Part shown: one piece after another, positions 25,446 through 37,020 of the stretch
How the letters are laid out: each line of letters begins with the position of its first letter
Numbering within the stretch: position 1 is the first letter of the stretch
NCBI GenBank assembly: GCA_021464415.1
Contig: CM038465.1
Location: forward strand, 19,003,839-19,067,838
Length of the DNA: 64,000 nt
Reading direction: 5' to 3'
DNA from: Lonicera japonica
Taxonomy: Eukaryota; Streptophyta; Magnoliopsida; Dipsacales; Caprifoliaceae
Notes under the pieces: model-generated
Databases searched by the model: none
The model's input: the letters and a program-made list of their open reading frames with translations, nothing else
Told to the model about the DNA's origin: nothing
Position numbers and translations under genes: made by a program

Positions 25446-26565
25446 CCTGACACATATTAGAAAGGAAACATAAGAATACTATAATTGACTTGAATTGAAA
25501 TTGAAATTGAATTGAACTAAAATTTAAATTGAATTGAATCGAAATCGAAAGAAACATAAGAACAGTAAACTTCAAGATCAATATATATATAAAGCTTCAC
25601 TTTACACATTACAAAAAAATCATATATAAAGGAGGACGTAAATTATTATAGAAATCACATCACAAGAAGAAAAGAATCAATAACATTGGGCAATGGTGAT
25701 TTATGTATACATAGATATAGAAAAAGGTATAACTCAAAAAAGCCCTTTAAGTATTTACGATTAAATTATTATTAAGTATTTACGAATATTAAGATGTTTT
25801 TTCAATTTTTATATTTATAAAGGTCCAATCCGCTAATTATTAGTGGACCAAAATAATCCGATCTAGTTTTCATTCTTATGAGTAAAAATACATATAAAAC
25901 TAAACCGGACCAGTTATACATATATGGGCCTCGAGTAGACCATAATGATACATATATAATCCAACTTAATTAACCTTGCAGGTGGTAATATATATATATA
26001 TATATATATACATATATATAAACAATAACAGGGTATTTATATAAACCTATAACTTTTTCATTTTTCTAAATTATGTGTGTCTGTTAATTTTGGGTATTTA
26101 GCGACATTACTGATCAGCAAGATGTGGGGGGACCTTGCTGCCATTAGAACAAGAAAAAGTAGAGAGAGAGCTGATATTATTTTTTGGTAATATATATTAG
26201 CTAGATTTGAAAGTAAATATATATATATATATATCTATATGGGTACATTTCAAGTAAGGTTTTAAGGACTTTAAGTTATGAATTGTGTATTTTGGGTATC
26301 AAACGGATGAGTTTTTTGACGAAACTTGGTGAAGACGATTTCCATGACTAGTGATCATCCCCACCAAATTTTATAAAAAAATTCAACCGGGAAGTATGTT
26401 AATTACAAAATTAAAATATATATCTCCGTTGACTAGACATATTTTTCAATTTAATTTGTACTTAATCACTAACTTAAAGTCTTAAGTTAAAAAACTCATT
26501 CGTTTAACCCTTCAAAATACTTAATCCATAACTTAAGGTTTTAAGTTAAGACGTTACTTGAAATT

Positions 26566-26614
<49 letters not shown>

Positions 26615-28321
26615 TTAATTAGCTGCACAGATAGGCTTGTGCAACTGGTGAGTACTTTAAAGAAAATATTTCTTCTTCTTATTTTGGTAGGTTTCTCTTG
26701 TTGGTTTCATTTGCTCATTTGAAAGCTGGATTTTGTTGTCTATATATAACCCTTCCACTCTTCACTGCCAGACAATTAGACTTGGTCTTTCATCGACAAT
26801 GATATTTCGCATATTACAAGACTGGTCATCGTCATCTCTTAGTAGGTATATTTTTATTAATTATATCTACATTATATTAAACTAAAATCTCTACCTTGGA
26901 TTTGTGTGTATATATGTGTACAATGAACTCCCTAACGATATAAAGGAGGACCCAACTCTGAGTTAATTGAGTTGTAGTCTAGTCTAATTTTTTATAATAA
27001 TATTGTGATATATATATATATATATATATATTAAGTTTATGTTCGATCTAGCTAGCTAGCCCAATTCGGTTTAACTAAGCTATATAAATTTAATTACCAT
27101 ATTACATACATATAGTTTATTCACTGGATTTGAGCATATATATATGCTCGATCTGTTATGGTCTAGTTCGGCCTTTGCCAAGTTACAAAGGCAAAATTGT
27201 TTCGGAGACAACATCCTCGGCTAATTGGGGTAATCAACAAGCACTCGGACTATTACTCCATAATCATTCGTCTTAAAAATATTGATTTAGATTAAATTTA
27301 ATGAAACTAATAATTAACTTGCATGGCAATGCACAGAGACATTAATGTTGACATTAATTGTATTAATTGATCGATATAAGTACTACTAACCAGCGGTAGT
27401 AGCTATCTGCAAGTAAACAAAACAAATAGGTTGAAAAGAAGACTGGGGAAGCAGAAGAAATCCTGTTCCAGTATTCACAGAAATGTGTTGGTTGCAAAAT
27501 GGCCGACCCAGGTTGGGTTTTTCAAAGAAAAACTTAACTTGGGTCAGGTTCGGGTAAAGTAGGTGTCACTCTCCAACCAACAAGGAGGTTAATGATGCAT
27601 CAACTAAAGTTGGCAATTTTGGGAACACCACAAAATTGTTACCCTTAAAGCTCGCTCAACCGAAAGTACAAATGGAATTGTAATGAAATCATATTTGTAC
27701 AACAGAATTCATATTAATAAACGGTACTTCCTCTTATTCTTTCACCACAATAATAGACCCACATACTTATTACGAATGTTTCCACTGTGATGCATGGCTT
27801 GATTATTGCTTGAAGGTTTCTAATCTAAATAACAGCACTTATCAGGAGTGGAATGACTAGTAAGTAAAGCCCCTTCAATTTTGCGGAATTTTTTATTAGT
27901 ACTGAACTTCACTTTTTCAGATAAGGAAATTAACATCAAAACTAAGCATTACCATTATAGAATTTGCACCCCTGTATCTTTAAGAAAATAATTTGTTGCA
28001 AAATTGTACCACTTTGCTAAGTTTGACATTTACAGCCATGACCATGACAGACTAAAGTCAACAAGACCAAACAAAGTCTATTTAGTTGTTGGCAAAGGAC
28101 AATCATCAAATTTCCTCCGTAATATATATAATAACATTTTGTTAGTAATTTTACGATGGAGCATTTTTTTTTAAATAAAAGATTATAGGTTTTAAATTTG
28201 ATACACATTAGCAATCAAAGAAGATTATGCTAGCAATGGGATTGAGATTTAAGAGGGGCGAATGGGAATAAATCTTACGTGGACAATGGTGGTGGTGGCA
28301 GTGAGCGGTGGAGGCAATGGT
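25446..28321. other. CACTA interior between the two genes, no gene seen
   Basis: AT-rich DNA with several TA microsatellites (25990-26010, 26570-26611, 27010-27031) and one palindromic MITE. At 26739-26750 TATATATAA-like sequence is followed by an ATG at 26800 and about 15 codons ending at a GT-like donor, which could be a captured first exon, but nothing downstream supports it. No transposase motif was found. Confidence 0.5.
26242..26569. mobile_element. Palindromic MITE inserted in a TA repeat
   Basis: A 328-bp unit whose two ends are inverted copies about 85 bp long: left GGTACATTTCAAGTAAGG, right complement GGCAAATTTCAAGTAACG, both continuing into TAAGTTATG. It lies between TA-rich tracts, so the exact TSD is unreadable. 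Long terminal inverted repeats without coding capacity suggest a Mutator-type or foldback MITE. Confidence 0.6.
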
Positions 28322-28548
28322 GGTGGTGAGTGGATATGAGGGCTAGGGTTTCGAGGTGGTGATGGTCGAAAATGAGGGCTAGGGTATTGAGGTGGTGGTG
28401 GTCGGAATGGGGGATAGGGTTTCGAGGTGGTGGAGGTTGGAATGGGGGATAGGGTTTCGAGGTGGTGGAGGTCGGAATGGGGGCTAGGGTTTTAAGGCGG
28501 TGGTTGTCGGAATGGGGGCTAGGGTTTCGAGGCGGTGGTGGTCGGAGA
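28322..28548. repeat. G-rich 39-bp minisatellite with telo-box-like motif
   Basis: About six copies of a roughly 39-bp unit rich in GGTGGTGG and GGAATGGGGG, each containing CTAGGGTTT or a variant. The complement AAACCCTAG is the plant telo-box. It lies next to the internal GGCGACGTA array, and on the minus strand it would be upstream of the second CACTA gene. Confidence 0.7.
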
Positions 28549-28639
28549 TGAGGGAGGAGGGAGAACTGAGAGATAGAGGGAGAAGGAGATTGTTTCGCGG
28601 AAAAAAAAATTGGGGTGAAGGGTTTAATATATGCTATTC

Positions 28640-28912
28640 ACTTGGGCGACGTAGGTATATATCTACGTCGCCTATGACATAACCTAAGCGACGTAATTTA
28701 ATTACCTACGTCGCCCAAGTGAATTTCAAAATTTCAAAATAATTTAAATTTTCGTGAAAATTTAAAGGGGAAAACCTTTTGGGCGACGTAGTATTTATTT
28801 ATACGTCGCCTAAAAACTACGTCGCCTAAGATTATCTTAGGCGACGTATAAATAAATACTACGTCGCCTAAGATAATCTTAGGCAACGTAGAAATTAAAA
28901 TTACGTCGCCTA
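28640..28912. repeat. Internal array of GGCGACGTA / TACGTCGCC
   Basis: About eleven copies of the subterminal motif lie in the middle of the element, 6 kb from the left end. They form nested palindromes, for example arms at 28782-28811 and 28839-28869 around a CTAAGATTATCTTAG centre. No CACTA terminus was found next to it. It could be a promoter array for the second gene or the scar of an element fusion. Confidence 0.8.
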
Positions 28913-29167
28913 AGAGTTTTTAATATTTTTTAATTTTAATAGTAATTTAATTTTAATAATTTTATTAAGATAATCTATGTTCTAATTATAACTTGCACAT
29001 TTATATTTTAGTAATAATTATTTTAATAATCATAATAATTATTATTATAACCCGATAGGGGTGCAGCAGATGGAGTTGGTGGAGTTGCAGCTGGAGAATC
29101 ACCTAAAGCTTGTTAAAATGCCCGCCACAAATTATGCCACAACTAGGTTTAAACGCACATAATAATC

Positions 29168-32100
29168 TCAATCGGAGTCGTTGTCATCATCATCATCATC
29201 ATCATCATCGTCGTCTTCATCCTCATCGCTGCTATATAGATCATTGTTAAACCCTTCAGCATCATCGGAGTCTTCATCCTCGTCATAATCATCATCCTCA
29301 TCTTCATCTTCATTTTCATATACAGGAATATTTACAAACGGTACTGGACCTAGGTTGATAAATAACTCCGATATAGGAAGACATATTGCATCCGGCTCTT
29401 GATAAGGTTCATCTACTTCATACAGTGGAGTCGCCATATCGTCCCTTGCAAGTGTGGCCTCGCTGAACGTACCTCTGTGTGCCATATGGTTGACGACTTT
29501 CCAACCCTCACCAGCCAACGGATCATCTATATAGAACACTTGGGTTGCCGTCGTGGCCAGAATAAATGGAAAGTCATCGTACCAACTACTATTCATGTTC
29601 ACGGAAGTAAGACCACGATTATACTGTACACTTCCGGGAACAGTAGGGTCGGTGTTATACCACTTACACTTAAACAACACAACTGGCATGCGTTCCGCAT
29701 AAGTCAGTTGGACAACTGATTGCAGAATCCCGTAGTATGTCAGATCACCTGCCACGCATGTCACTCCACTATTCTAAGTCTTCCGAATCCGGTCTCGATG
29801 CTCAGTAACAAATTTGACACCGTTCACCTCGCACTGAGAGAAAATGGTGCACATCATAGGCTGAGATGCAAGGATCTGTATCTCCCGATTGTATTTAGGA
29901 TAATGTATTTGTAGCAGATGGAGCATCTGCATAATAATATATATATATATATATATGGAACATCAATGAAATGTAAATATGCATGCAACAAGTGAAAGTA
30001 AGTTAAGGCTGAAAGTTTACCCATCTGGGGAGGTGGTCAAGAAATGACGCCACACGATCAGCATCAGTGCCGTGTGGAGCTATTTCAGCAAATTGTCGGC
30101 GGTGAGTTTCAAAATACCATTCTGTTTCTGTACAGTTTATCATAACACACCAGTGAGCCGTCGCAATTTGTTTCTTACTAAGACGGATGTTTCTGACACA
30201 ACCTTTGGGCTTGACGAGGTAGGAGACAACGAAAATGTTCCACTGAGGTGAATCCGATATGACTTCATCACTCGCGTTAGGATCATGTAGATAGTTATTG
30301 ATGAAAGTCACACACTCGTGCATGATGTTCTTCTTGGCAATACACCCCTCTGGGTAACACTTGTTTCCAACATCTTTCTTGTATTCTCCGAGCTGCCTGA
30401 AAGATTTCTCAATTATATAGTACAAATGTATACAATTAAAGACAATTATATATAATATCCTAAGATATGAAATAATACCTTTCAGTGGAAAACATCCAGG
30501 TATAATGCACGGGACCGGTGAGCAGGACCTATTCCGGCAGGTGGATGCAGAGATGGACCATGATGGTAAAGAAAGCTGGCGGAAATATCATCTCCAACTT
30601 GCATAGGATCATGAAAATATCGGTCTGCAGTTGATGGACATCTAATTTCTTCAACTCTCGGGCGTAAATTGTCTGAAAGAATCTGCAATACTCTACTAAC
30701 GCGTCGGCGACATCTCTTCCCAAATATGGTCGGATAACCACAGGAAGAACATGCTGAAGCATGACATGGCAATCGTGAGTCTTCAATCCAAAAAACTTTT
30801 TATCAGACGGTCTGATCTTACTCTTTAGGCTTCCAGCATAACCTCTTGGATATTTAGCAGCTGCAACTCGATCAAATACGTCTCTGAGATCCCTAGGACG
30901 AACTGTGTAATTCGCCTGAGGTAACGTCACTTTTCCTGACGGCCCTATCCTCGGCCAAAGATTGCTGCGTATGCCCATATTCTTTAGAGTTAATCGAGAT
31001 TTCATATCGTCCCTAGTCTTTCCATCGAGACCTAAAACGGTGCCCAAGATGTTGTCGCATACATTTTTTTCGATGTTCATCACATCTAATGCATGTCTCA
31101 CACTCGATGATGTCCAGTAAGGCAGCTCCCAAAATATACTGACGTGAGTCCAACACAATATCTTTTTAGCTACCTAACATTAAGTACAACACAACTTATC
31201 AATTTACAATATCACAAATTAACTTATTACGATATCACAACTACTGTTAGTTTGAGCCGTACCTATTTGAAGTCAGGATGCGGATGCAAAGAATTCTGAG
31301 GGTAAGAAAAACTGTTGGTAGCTTCAAGAACCTGACGTGCAGACTTTCTTTGTGGGGCGGGTCTAAGCTCTGGCTCCCCATTAAACCTTTCTGGTATCCT
31401 CCGATAAGGGTGATCTTTGGAAAGCCATCTACGCGCCCCCTGATATGACATCCTTCCATTATTGTGAACCGCAATAATATCATCCAAACATATGGGACAT
31501 GCCTTGTACCCTTTTGTCTGAATACCTCCCAACATTCCTAATCCTGGAAAGTCGTTGATGGTCCACATAACGGCTGCCCTCATGTTGAATGCCACTTCAC
31601 CGTATCGATCCCAAGTTGAAACCCCCGTCTCCCATAGTATCTTAAGTTCATCAATCAGTGGTCTCATAAACACATTTAGAGTCTTTCCCGGACTCTTAGG
31701 GTCGGATATTAGTAAGACTAGAATGTTAAACTCCTTCTTCATACACAACGAAGGCGGAAAATTATAAGGCATCGCAATAACAGGCCAGCAACTGTAGGGA
31801 ACCTCCGTAGTAGAGTACGGACTGAACCCGTCTGACGCTAGAGCAAGACGTAAGTTTCTAATGTCGGCGGCAAATTGCGGTTGGGACCTGCAAAATGACG
31901 AGACAAATTCCTTAATATGAAAATAATTAGACTAACAATTTATTAATTGTATGTGTACGAACTGTGAATATATACGTCACCTGTCGAAATCCTTCCATGC
32001 TTCTCCATCCGCTGGATGTCTAAGATATTCAGTATCTTCTCTTCTTTCCCCATGCCACCGTATTTCCTTTGCAATATGTTTACAACTATACAGACGCTGC

Positions 32101-32894
32101 AACCTCGGTGCCAATGGGAAGTACCGAACCATCTTCCGGGGAATCCGTTTGCCACCGCCTGTATTTTCTTCTTCCTATCTTGACTCGCCGCAAATAGGAC
32201 ATTGATTTAGGTCTTTACCCTCCTTGTAAAACAAGTAGCAGCCGTAGTAACACTCGTGGATGACCTCGTAACCCATGCCAATCTTCTTGAAGGCCTTTTT
32301 TACAGCTTTGTATGAGTTAGGGTACTTGTTCCCTTCGGGCAACAGGTAATTAATTTCAGCAGCCCACTTGTTGAAGGATGTGTCTGCCATATTGCAACTC
32401 TGTTTCAGTTGCAACAATCTAAGCATTGAAGCCAGCGCCGTGACTTGACTACCCTCGTACAGTGGAGTCACTGCTTCGTCTAAGAGACGTTGATATGCTA
32501 TCAAATTTTCTTTGGCGACAGGGTCGGCATGAAATGCATTGTCAACACCAGGGTGATTATACGATTCACGAAAAGGAAAAGCATCTTGTACAAAGTCCAT
32601 GGTCGGGTTACTCGAAGACGCCCTGTTCTGTTCTACTTGACATTGCGAAGTTGTCTCTGGAATTTCCCCATGTAGGTTCCATACTGTATATGACTCCATT
32701 ATACCTGAATTGGTCAAGTGGATGTATATTTCATCTAATGTCACCCGTTGGCCCATGTTGAAACATTTTTTGCAAGGACATGGATACAATCCAGTCGAAC
32801 TGTTGCCATTTTCTCAAACATACTCTAAGAACTCCATTAGCCCCACAATGAATTCCGTTGAACCTCTTGAGCATTTCATCCAGTTCTTATTCAT
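29168..32894 (-). pseudogene. TNP2-type CACTA transposase, degenerate
   Basis: The minus-strand start is at 32894 (MNKNWMKCSRGSTEFIVGLM). The N-terminal transposase-associated domain has CPCKKCFN and HLTNSGIMESYTVWNLHGE, with a TGA shortly after the start. The TNP2 core follows: RIPRKMVRYFPLAPRLQRLY, EYLRHPADGEAWKDFD, SDGFSPYSTTEVPYSCWPV, YNFPPSLCMKKEFNILVLLI, LIDELKILWETGV and ACPICLDD. Next come the DUF4218-like part (30482-31158, HDCHVMLQHVLPVVIRP) and the DUF4216-like part (29168-29764, VVLFKCKWYNTDP), with an Asp/Glu-rich tail. Stops at about 32180, 31263 and 29776 show decay. Introns with GT-AG borders separate the blocks. Transposase cuts the CACTA ends. Confidence 0.85.
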
Positions 32895-32962
32895 TTTCGA
32901 TCACTGTCATATGACAAATAATTACTAACAACTAAGAATAATACTAACGTATATATAAAAAA

Positions 32963-33705
32963 GGGCAACAACGCACAACAATACTATATCTTCAACACCA
33001 AATACACATTTTCTACACTAAACACGATATCTATATAAAGTAAAAAAAATAATATTAGTAATAGATAGAGTACCTAAAAATCAAACAAGCTTTTAATGAG
33101 AGAAATAATGTTAATTTTCACCTTCCAAATCGCCAAAATTAACTCTAAAATACATCAACCCTGAAAATGGCATGTTCTTAGGCGACGTAGAACGAACGTA
33201 GAGATCAAATAGGGGCAACAATTAACAATAATACTATATGTTCAACACCAAATACACATTTTCTACACTAAACACAGTATATATATATAAACACAAAAAT
33301 TAGTAACTAATTAAGATTAATAAGAGATAGAGTACCTAAATATCAAACAAGCCTTTAATGAGAGAAATGATGTTGATTTTCACCTTCAAAATTGCCAAAA
33401 TCGCCCAAATGAACTCTAAAACCGAAAATGACAAGTTCTTAGGCGATGTAGTACTAACCTAGAGATCAAATAGAGGTAAAAACTAACAACAATACTATAT
33501 ATTCAACACCAATTATAAATTTTCTACACTAAACACAATATCTATATAAACACAAAAATTAATAAATAATTAATATTAATAAGAGATAGATTACCTAAAG
33601 GTCAAACAAGCCTTTAATGAGAGAAATGATGTTGATTTTTACCTTTAAAATTGCCAAAATCGTCCAAAGTAGCTCTAAAACACATCAACCCCGAAAATGG
33701 AGGAG
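32963..33705. repeat. Three tandem copies of about 250 bp upstream of TNP2
   Basis: Copies begin near 32963, 33213 and 33474, each with ACTATAT-TTCAACACC, TTTTCTACACTAAACAC, CAAACAAGC-TTTAATGAGAGAA and a GCCAAAAT box. The first two copies end with single GGCGACGTA or GGCGATGTA motifs (near 33181 and 33441). They lie between the right-end array and the transposase start, in the likely TNP2 promoter and leader. Confidence 0.8.
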
Positions 33706-33729
33706 TGGGTCTGATATAAAGATGACATG

Positions 33730-34060
33730 ATCTTAGGCGACGTATAAATTATACCTACGTCGCCTAAGAGGTATCTTATGCGACGTAGGTATAATTTATA
33801 CGTCGCCTAAAGGTCAGTCAAAACCCCTGTTGACCGCCACTTAAAAGTGTCGGTGGTGAATAGCTTTTGGGCGACGTGTGAATTTGAGTACGTCGCCCTA
33901 GATGATCTTAGGCGACGTACTATATACCTACGTCGCCTAGGATTTTATGGGGCGACGTACTTTATACCTACGTCGCCGAGTATTATCTTAGGAGACGTGT
34001 AATTATTACGTCGCCTAGGATACTCTTAGGCGACGTATTCTATTGACTACGTCGCCCAAG
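33730..34060. repeat. Right subterminal array of GGCGACGTA / TACGTCGCC
   Basis: About twelve copies in paired inverted arrangement. The pairs at 33733-33810 form a near-perfect hairpin with arms of about 36 bases. The last motif ends 20 bases from the GTAGTG terminus, as expected for the subterminal region of a CACTA element. Confidence 0.85.
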
Positions 34061-34078
34061 AGCCTTGTTGGTGTAGTG

Positions 34079-34396
34079 CAAACTCCTCAAAGCTATCGAG
34101 GTTTCAAGGTTTGCAATTGTAGTTTTCTCCAAAAACTACGCATCTTCCTCTTGGTGTTTAGACGAGCTTGCCAAGATCATGGATTGCCATAACAATAACA
34201 ATAACACATACATGGCGGCACAATTAACAGTTATCCCAGTCTTCTACGACGTCCAACCTTCGAATGTACGGAAACAGGAAGGGCATTTTGGGAAAATGTT
34301 TCTCAAACACAATTCCGACAAGGTCCAAATCTGGAGACAAGCTCTTAGAGATGCAACTAACTTATATGGCTAGGATTTGAAGAATGTTGCTAATGG
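34079..34396 (+). pseudogene. TNL exon 1, 3' half (TIR domain end)
   Basis: After one copy of the CAA duplication is discounted, the frame left at 22730 resumes exactly here: LLKAIEVSRFAIVVFSKNYA, SSSWCLDELAKI, VIPVFYDVQPSNVRKQEG and IWRQALRDATNLYG. These are the second to fourth TIR motifs. The next codon is TAG (34371-34373) where the family has Trp (GWDL). DLKNVANG then leads to a GTAAGT donor at 34397. The catalytic Glu region normally near SSWCLDEL is present. Confidence 0.88.
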
Positions 34397-34673
34397 GTAA
34401 GTAACTGATATAATAATTTAATTTCTGAGGGCAAAAAAAAAATCACTTACCCATATATAATATCTTGTTTAGATCTGCCACTTAAAACCTGTAGTCTTAC
34501 TTGAATAAAATTTAGACTTATTTATGAAAAACTACTCTGGTGATTTAATTACAGTGTTTGATTTATTTTCGGTACGTATCTGATCGATGATTCAACAGCA
34601 CAAACTTAGTATCCGCAGTTTAACACCATACGCCTGCCTCGGGTCCTTCCTTCTGAGAGATGGATACTCTCAC

Positions 34674-35603
34674 GGTGTGTTTGTCGTGTGGGATTAGAAT
34701 CATGATTGGATTAATTAATCCTATCCAGTGTTTGTTATCGGAAAGGATAGGATAAATAAATCCTATCATGTGTTTAGCGCAAGGGTTGATAGGATATTTT
34801 AATCCTATCTCGCGGTTGGTGCAACACGGGATAGGATTGCACTCCAGATTAATTATCATTTTATCCTTTTAGAACGGGATAAATATATATATAAGGTGGT
34901 ATATTATATCCCTCCATTTAATACATATATATATATAAAATACAAAATATATAACTATAGGTGGTATTATGTTATCCCATGGTTTCCGGATAACAAAATA
35001 AATATAAAATTAATTTTTTTTATTTTAATCTTTTTCTTTACGCCTTTTAAATAATCAAATTTGTTAATGAAAATTTTCAGCCACCCAAAATGACAGTAAC
35101 TCAACTAATAAATTCATTTCTTGTATAATACGGTATTTTTATTTATTTTTTATTAAATGAATGTATTTATAGGAAATTTTAATTTTAGAAAAAATGGTAG
35201 CCTTAGAATTTGAAACTGTACTTAATGCCTAGTTCGTAAATATTGTATATAATATAGAACTTTTCTCCCGAAAGAGTTTTTTACGAAATTTATTTATAAA
35301 TAAGAGAATTGCATTAGTTAAAAAAAATTGTGGATAACAATTAAAATTGCATATATTTTTAAAAGAAAAGCAAATTGTATTATATAATATATGACTTGTA
35401 ATCCAGAACTCCATCAAATGCAAAGTTTATTAAATCTTTATCCGACTAGTCATTATCCTATCTGATCCCGCTTAATCCTTATCCGACTTATTCCTTTCCT
35501 ATCATATCCCACATAATTCATATCCGACTAATTCCGACTCTTATTTAATCCGGCATTTATCCTATCTTATCATACTTCCTTATCCAGCACGCCAAACGCA
35601 CCC
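34674..35603. mobile_element. Candidate MITE with GGTGTGTTTG-type ends
   Basis: The left end GGTGTGTTTGTCGTGTGGGAT and the complement of the right end GGGTGCGTTTGGCGTGCTGGAT are imperfect inverted repeats. The interior has multiple TATCCTATC/GGATAGGAT-type boxes near both ends. No ORF matches a transposase. The TSD is unclear (CTCA occurs on both sides). Confidence 0.5.
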
Positions 35604-35827
35604 TCAAATTATCATTTTGTTTGATTGAGCAAGAATATAAGGCTAGCACTCCTCGATCTGTTATATTGTTTTGTAAGGCTTTGATTTCCCAACATAGGAT
35701 TTACAGATTAACACACCCCTCAGTGTGACAAAATCTAGATCCAAGCACGTGGACTAATTATAATGAGTGACATGGAACCCATGTAGATATTGGGCATGAG
35801 ACATGGGTGAATACCCCCCCGCCTATA

Positions 35828-36734
35828 CAGGGGTGGACCCAGGATATTTTGATGGGGTGGGTTGAGTTCAAGCAATGTTATAAACAAAAAAAAAAATTAA
35901 ATTGAAGGCTCGTTTGATTTAGTGGTGGAAGTACGTTTCACATTATCAAAATAATAAACAACTAGTTAAATATAATTTTATTTTATGAAAAACAAAATTA
36001 GTGGTTGTTATCTAAAATACATTTACTACTTGACCAAAACATTGTTACATGTTGCTAAAGTGTTAAAAGTGTGTGAAAGAATGGACAAAAAAAAGTAGGG
36101 CTTGAAATTTGAGATAGAGAATTACATTTTATTCCTTTATTCTAAATTAAGATTTCATTGTTAAATAATTTATCTTTTAAGACAAAATTCACGTAAAAAT
36201 TTTTACCTTACCAAAAAAATTATAATGCCAACGAGAGATAATTAAATTATTAAATGAACCTTGAAAATCGGAAAAGTTGGAAATAAAAAACAGAGTATTT
36301 ACAAAACTTTTTGAGAATAATATTAGGCATTTAATTAATTTTTCATGTTGATATTTGGTTAACAATAAACATAAATTTTACATAAATGTATAAATTTATA
36401 ATATCGAGATCGAGAGAGAGAGAGGGGTTGGTTAAAAAAAGGAAACACAGATATGTACCTTTCAACATATTTTATTTTTTAATTTTTCAAAGTGTTCGAT
36501 TTGTAAACTGTAAAACAGCTGTTTAATCCTTTCAATTTCTTTAAAGCTTGACAAAAGTGAGTATGGTTGGTTGGGCTTGGCTGACCAGAGGAAGACTGGT
36601 CTAGGTTAAGAGCGGAGTTAATATGATGTTTATATATATATATATATATAATGAGATTATTATTTTTTTGGGCTGGGCTGGGCTGGGCTGGGCTGGGCTC
36701 CAGCCCTCTAGGCCTGGGCCTAGTTCCGCCCCGG
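35828..36734. mobile_element. Candidate hAT-like non-autonomous element
   Basis: It starts CAGGGGTGGACCCAGG; the complement of its right end is CCGGGGCGGAACTAGGCCC. Ends of the AGGGGCGGA-type are common in plant hAT-derived MITEs. No TSD was recognised and there is no coding sequence. It contains a GGGCT pentamer repeat (36671-36699). Confidence 0.35.
36671..36699. repeat. GGCTG pentamer microsatellite
   Basis: Consecutive GGCTG units in an otherwise AT-rich intron. Confidence 0.85.
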
Positions 36735-37020
36735 TACATGTAATAAACCTACGTCCCTGTGGGTTATTTTAATTACATACTATAACCAACGGTATACGTG
36801 GCACGAGTGTAGTATTAACTACATTCTAAATCCTCACCTTATGTATAGTAAGTATTCCATAACAAAATAAGCAAATTAAATCACAGTTTGACAAGCGATA
36901 ATAGCAAGTATTCTTTAGGTTTAAAAAAACGAGTTTAAGTGCTTAGAGCATTTACACTGCATAAGGTATGCTAGATTGATAAATTTGTAAATTTAGTATG
37001 CGATAAGTTTGTGAATGGGC

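Larger units (their letters stand above)
22731..34078 (-). mobile_element. CACTA (En/Spm) DNA transposon, 11.35 kb
   Basis: The ends are CACTAC...GTAGTG, flanked by the 3-bp duplication CAA (22728-22730 and 34079-34081) typical of CACTA elements. Within it, TNP2-type transposase (29168-32894) and a TNPA-like second gene (23659-25445) both read on the minus strand, so transcription runs from the right end. Three arrays of GGCGACGTA/TACGTCGCC lie at the left end, the middle and the right end. Both genes contain stops, so this copy is probably non-autonomous now. Removing the element and one CAA restores the TIR exon frame. Confidence 0.93.

Noticed and set aside
25138..25473. Plus-strand Cys/Gly/Ala-rich ORFs opposite the CACTA second gene
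   Set aside because: They are antisense shadows of the Gln/Ala/Pro-rich first exon on the minus strand and have no family signature.
26570..26611. Long TA tract as a promoter or origin
   Set aside because: Plain TA microsatellite; similar tracts occur in many places in the window.
28500..28682. ORF of 60 codons in the G-rich region
   Set aside because: It arises from the minisatellite and the GGCGACGTA array, with no recognisable product.
29399..29914. Plus-strand ORFs opposite the TNP2 3' part
   Set aside because: They are shadows of the DUF4216-like coding region, with no motif of their own.
34179..34373. Separate small gene starting at the ATG at 34179
   Set aside because: It is the tail of the split TIR exon; reading continues upstream to the CACTA border in the same frame and contains TIR motifs.
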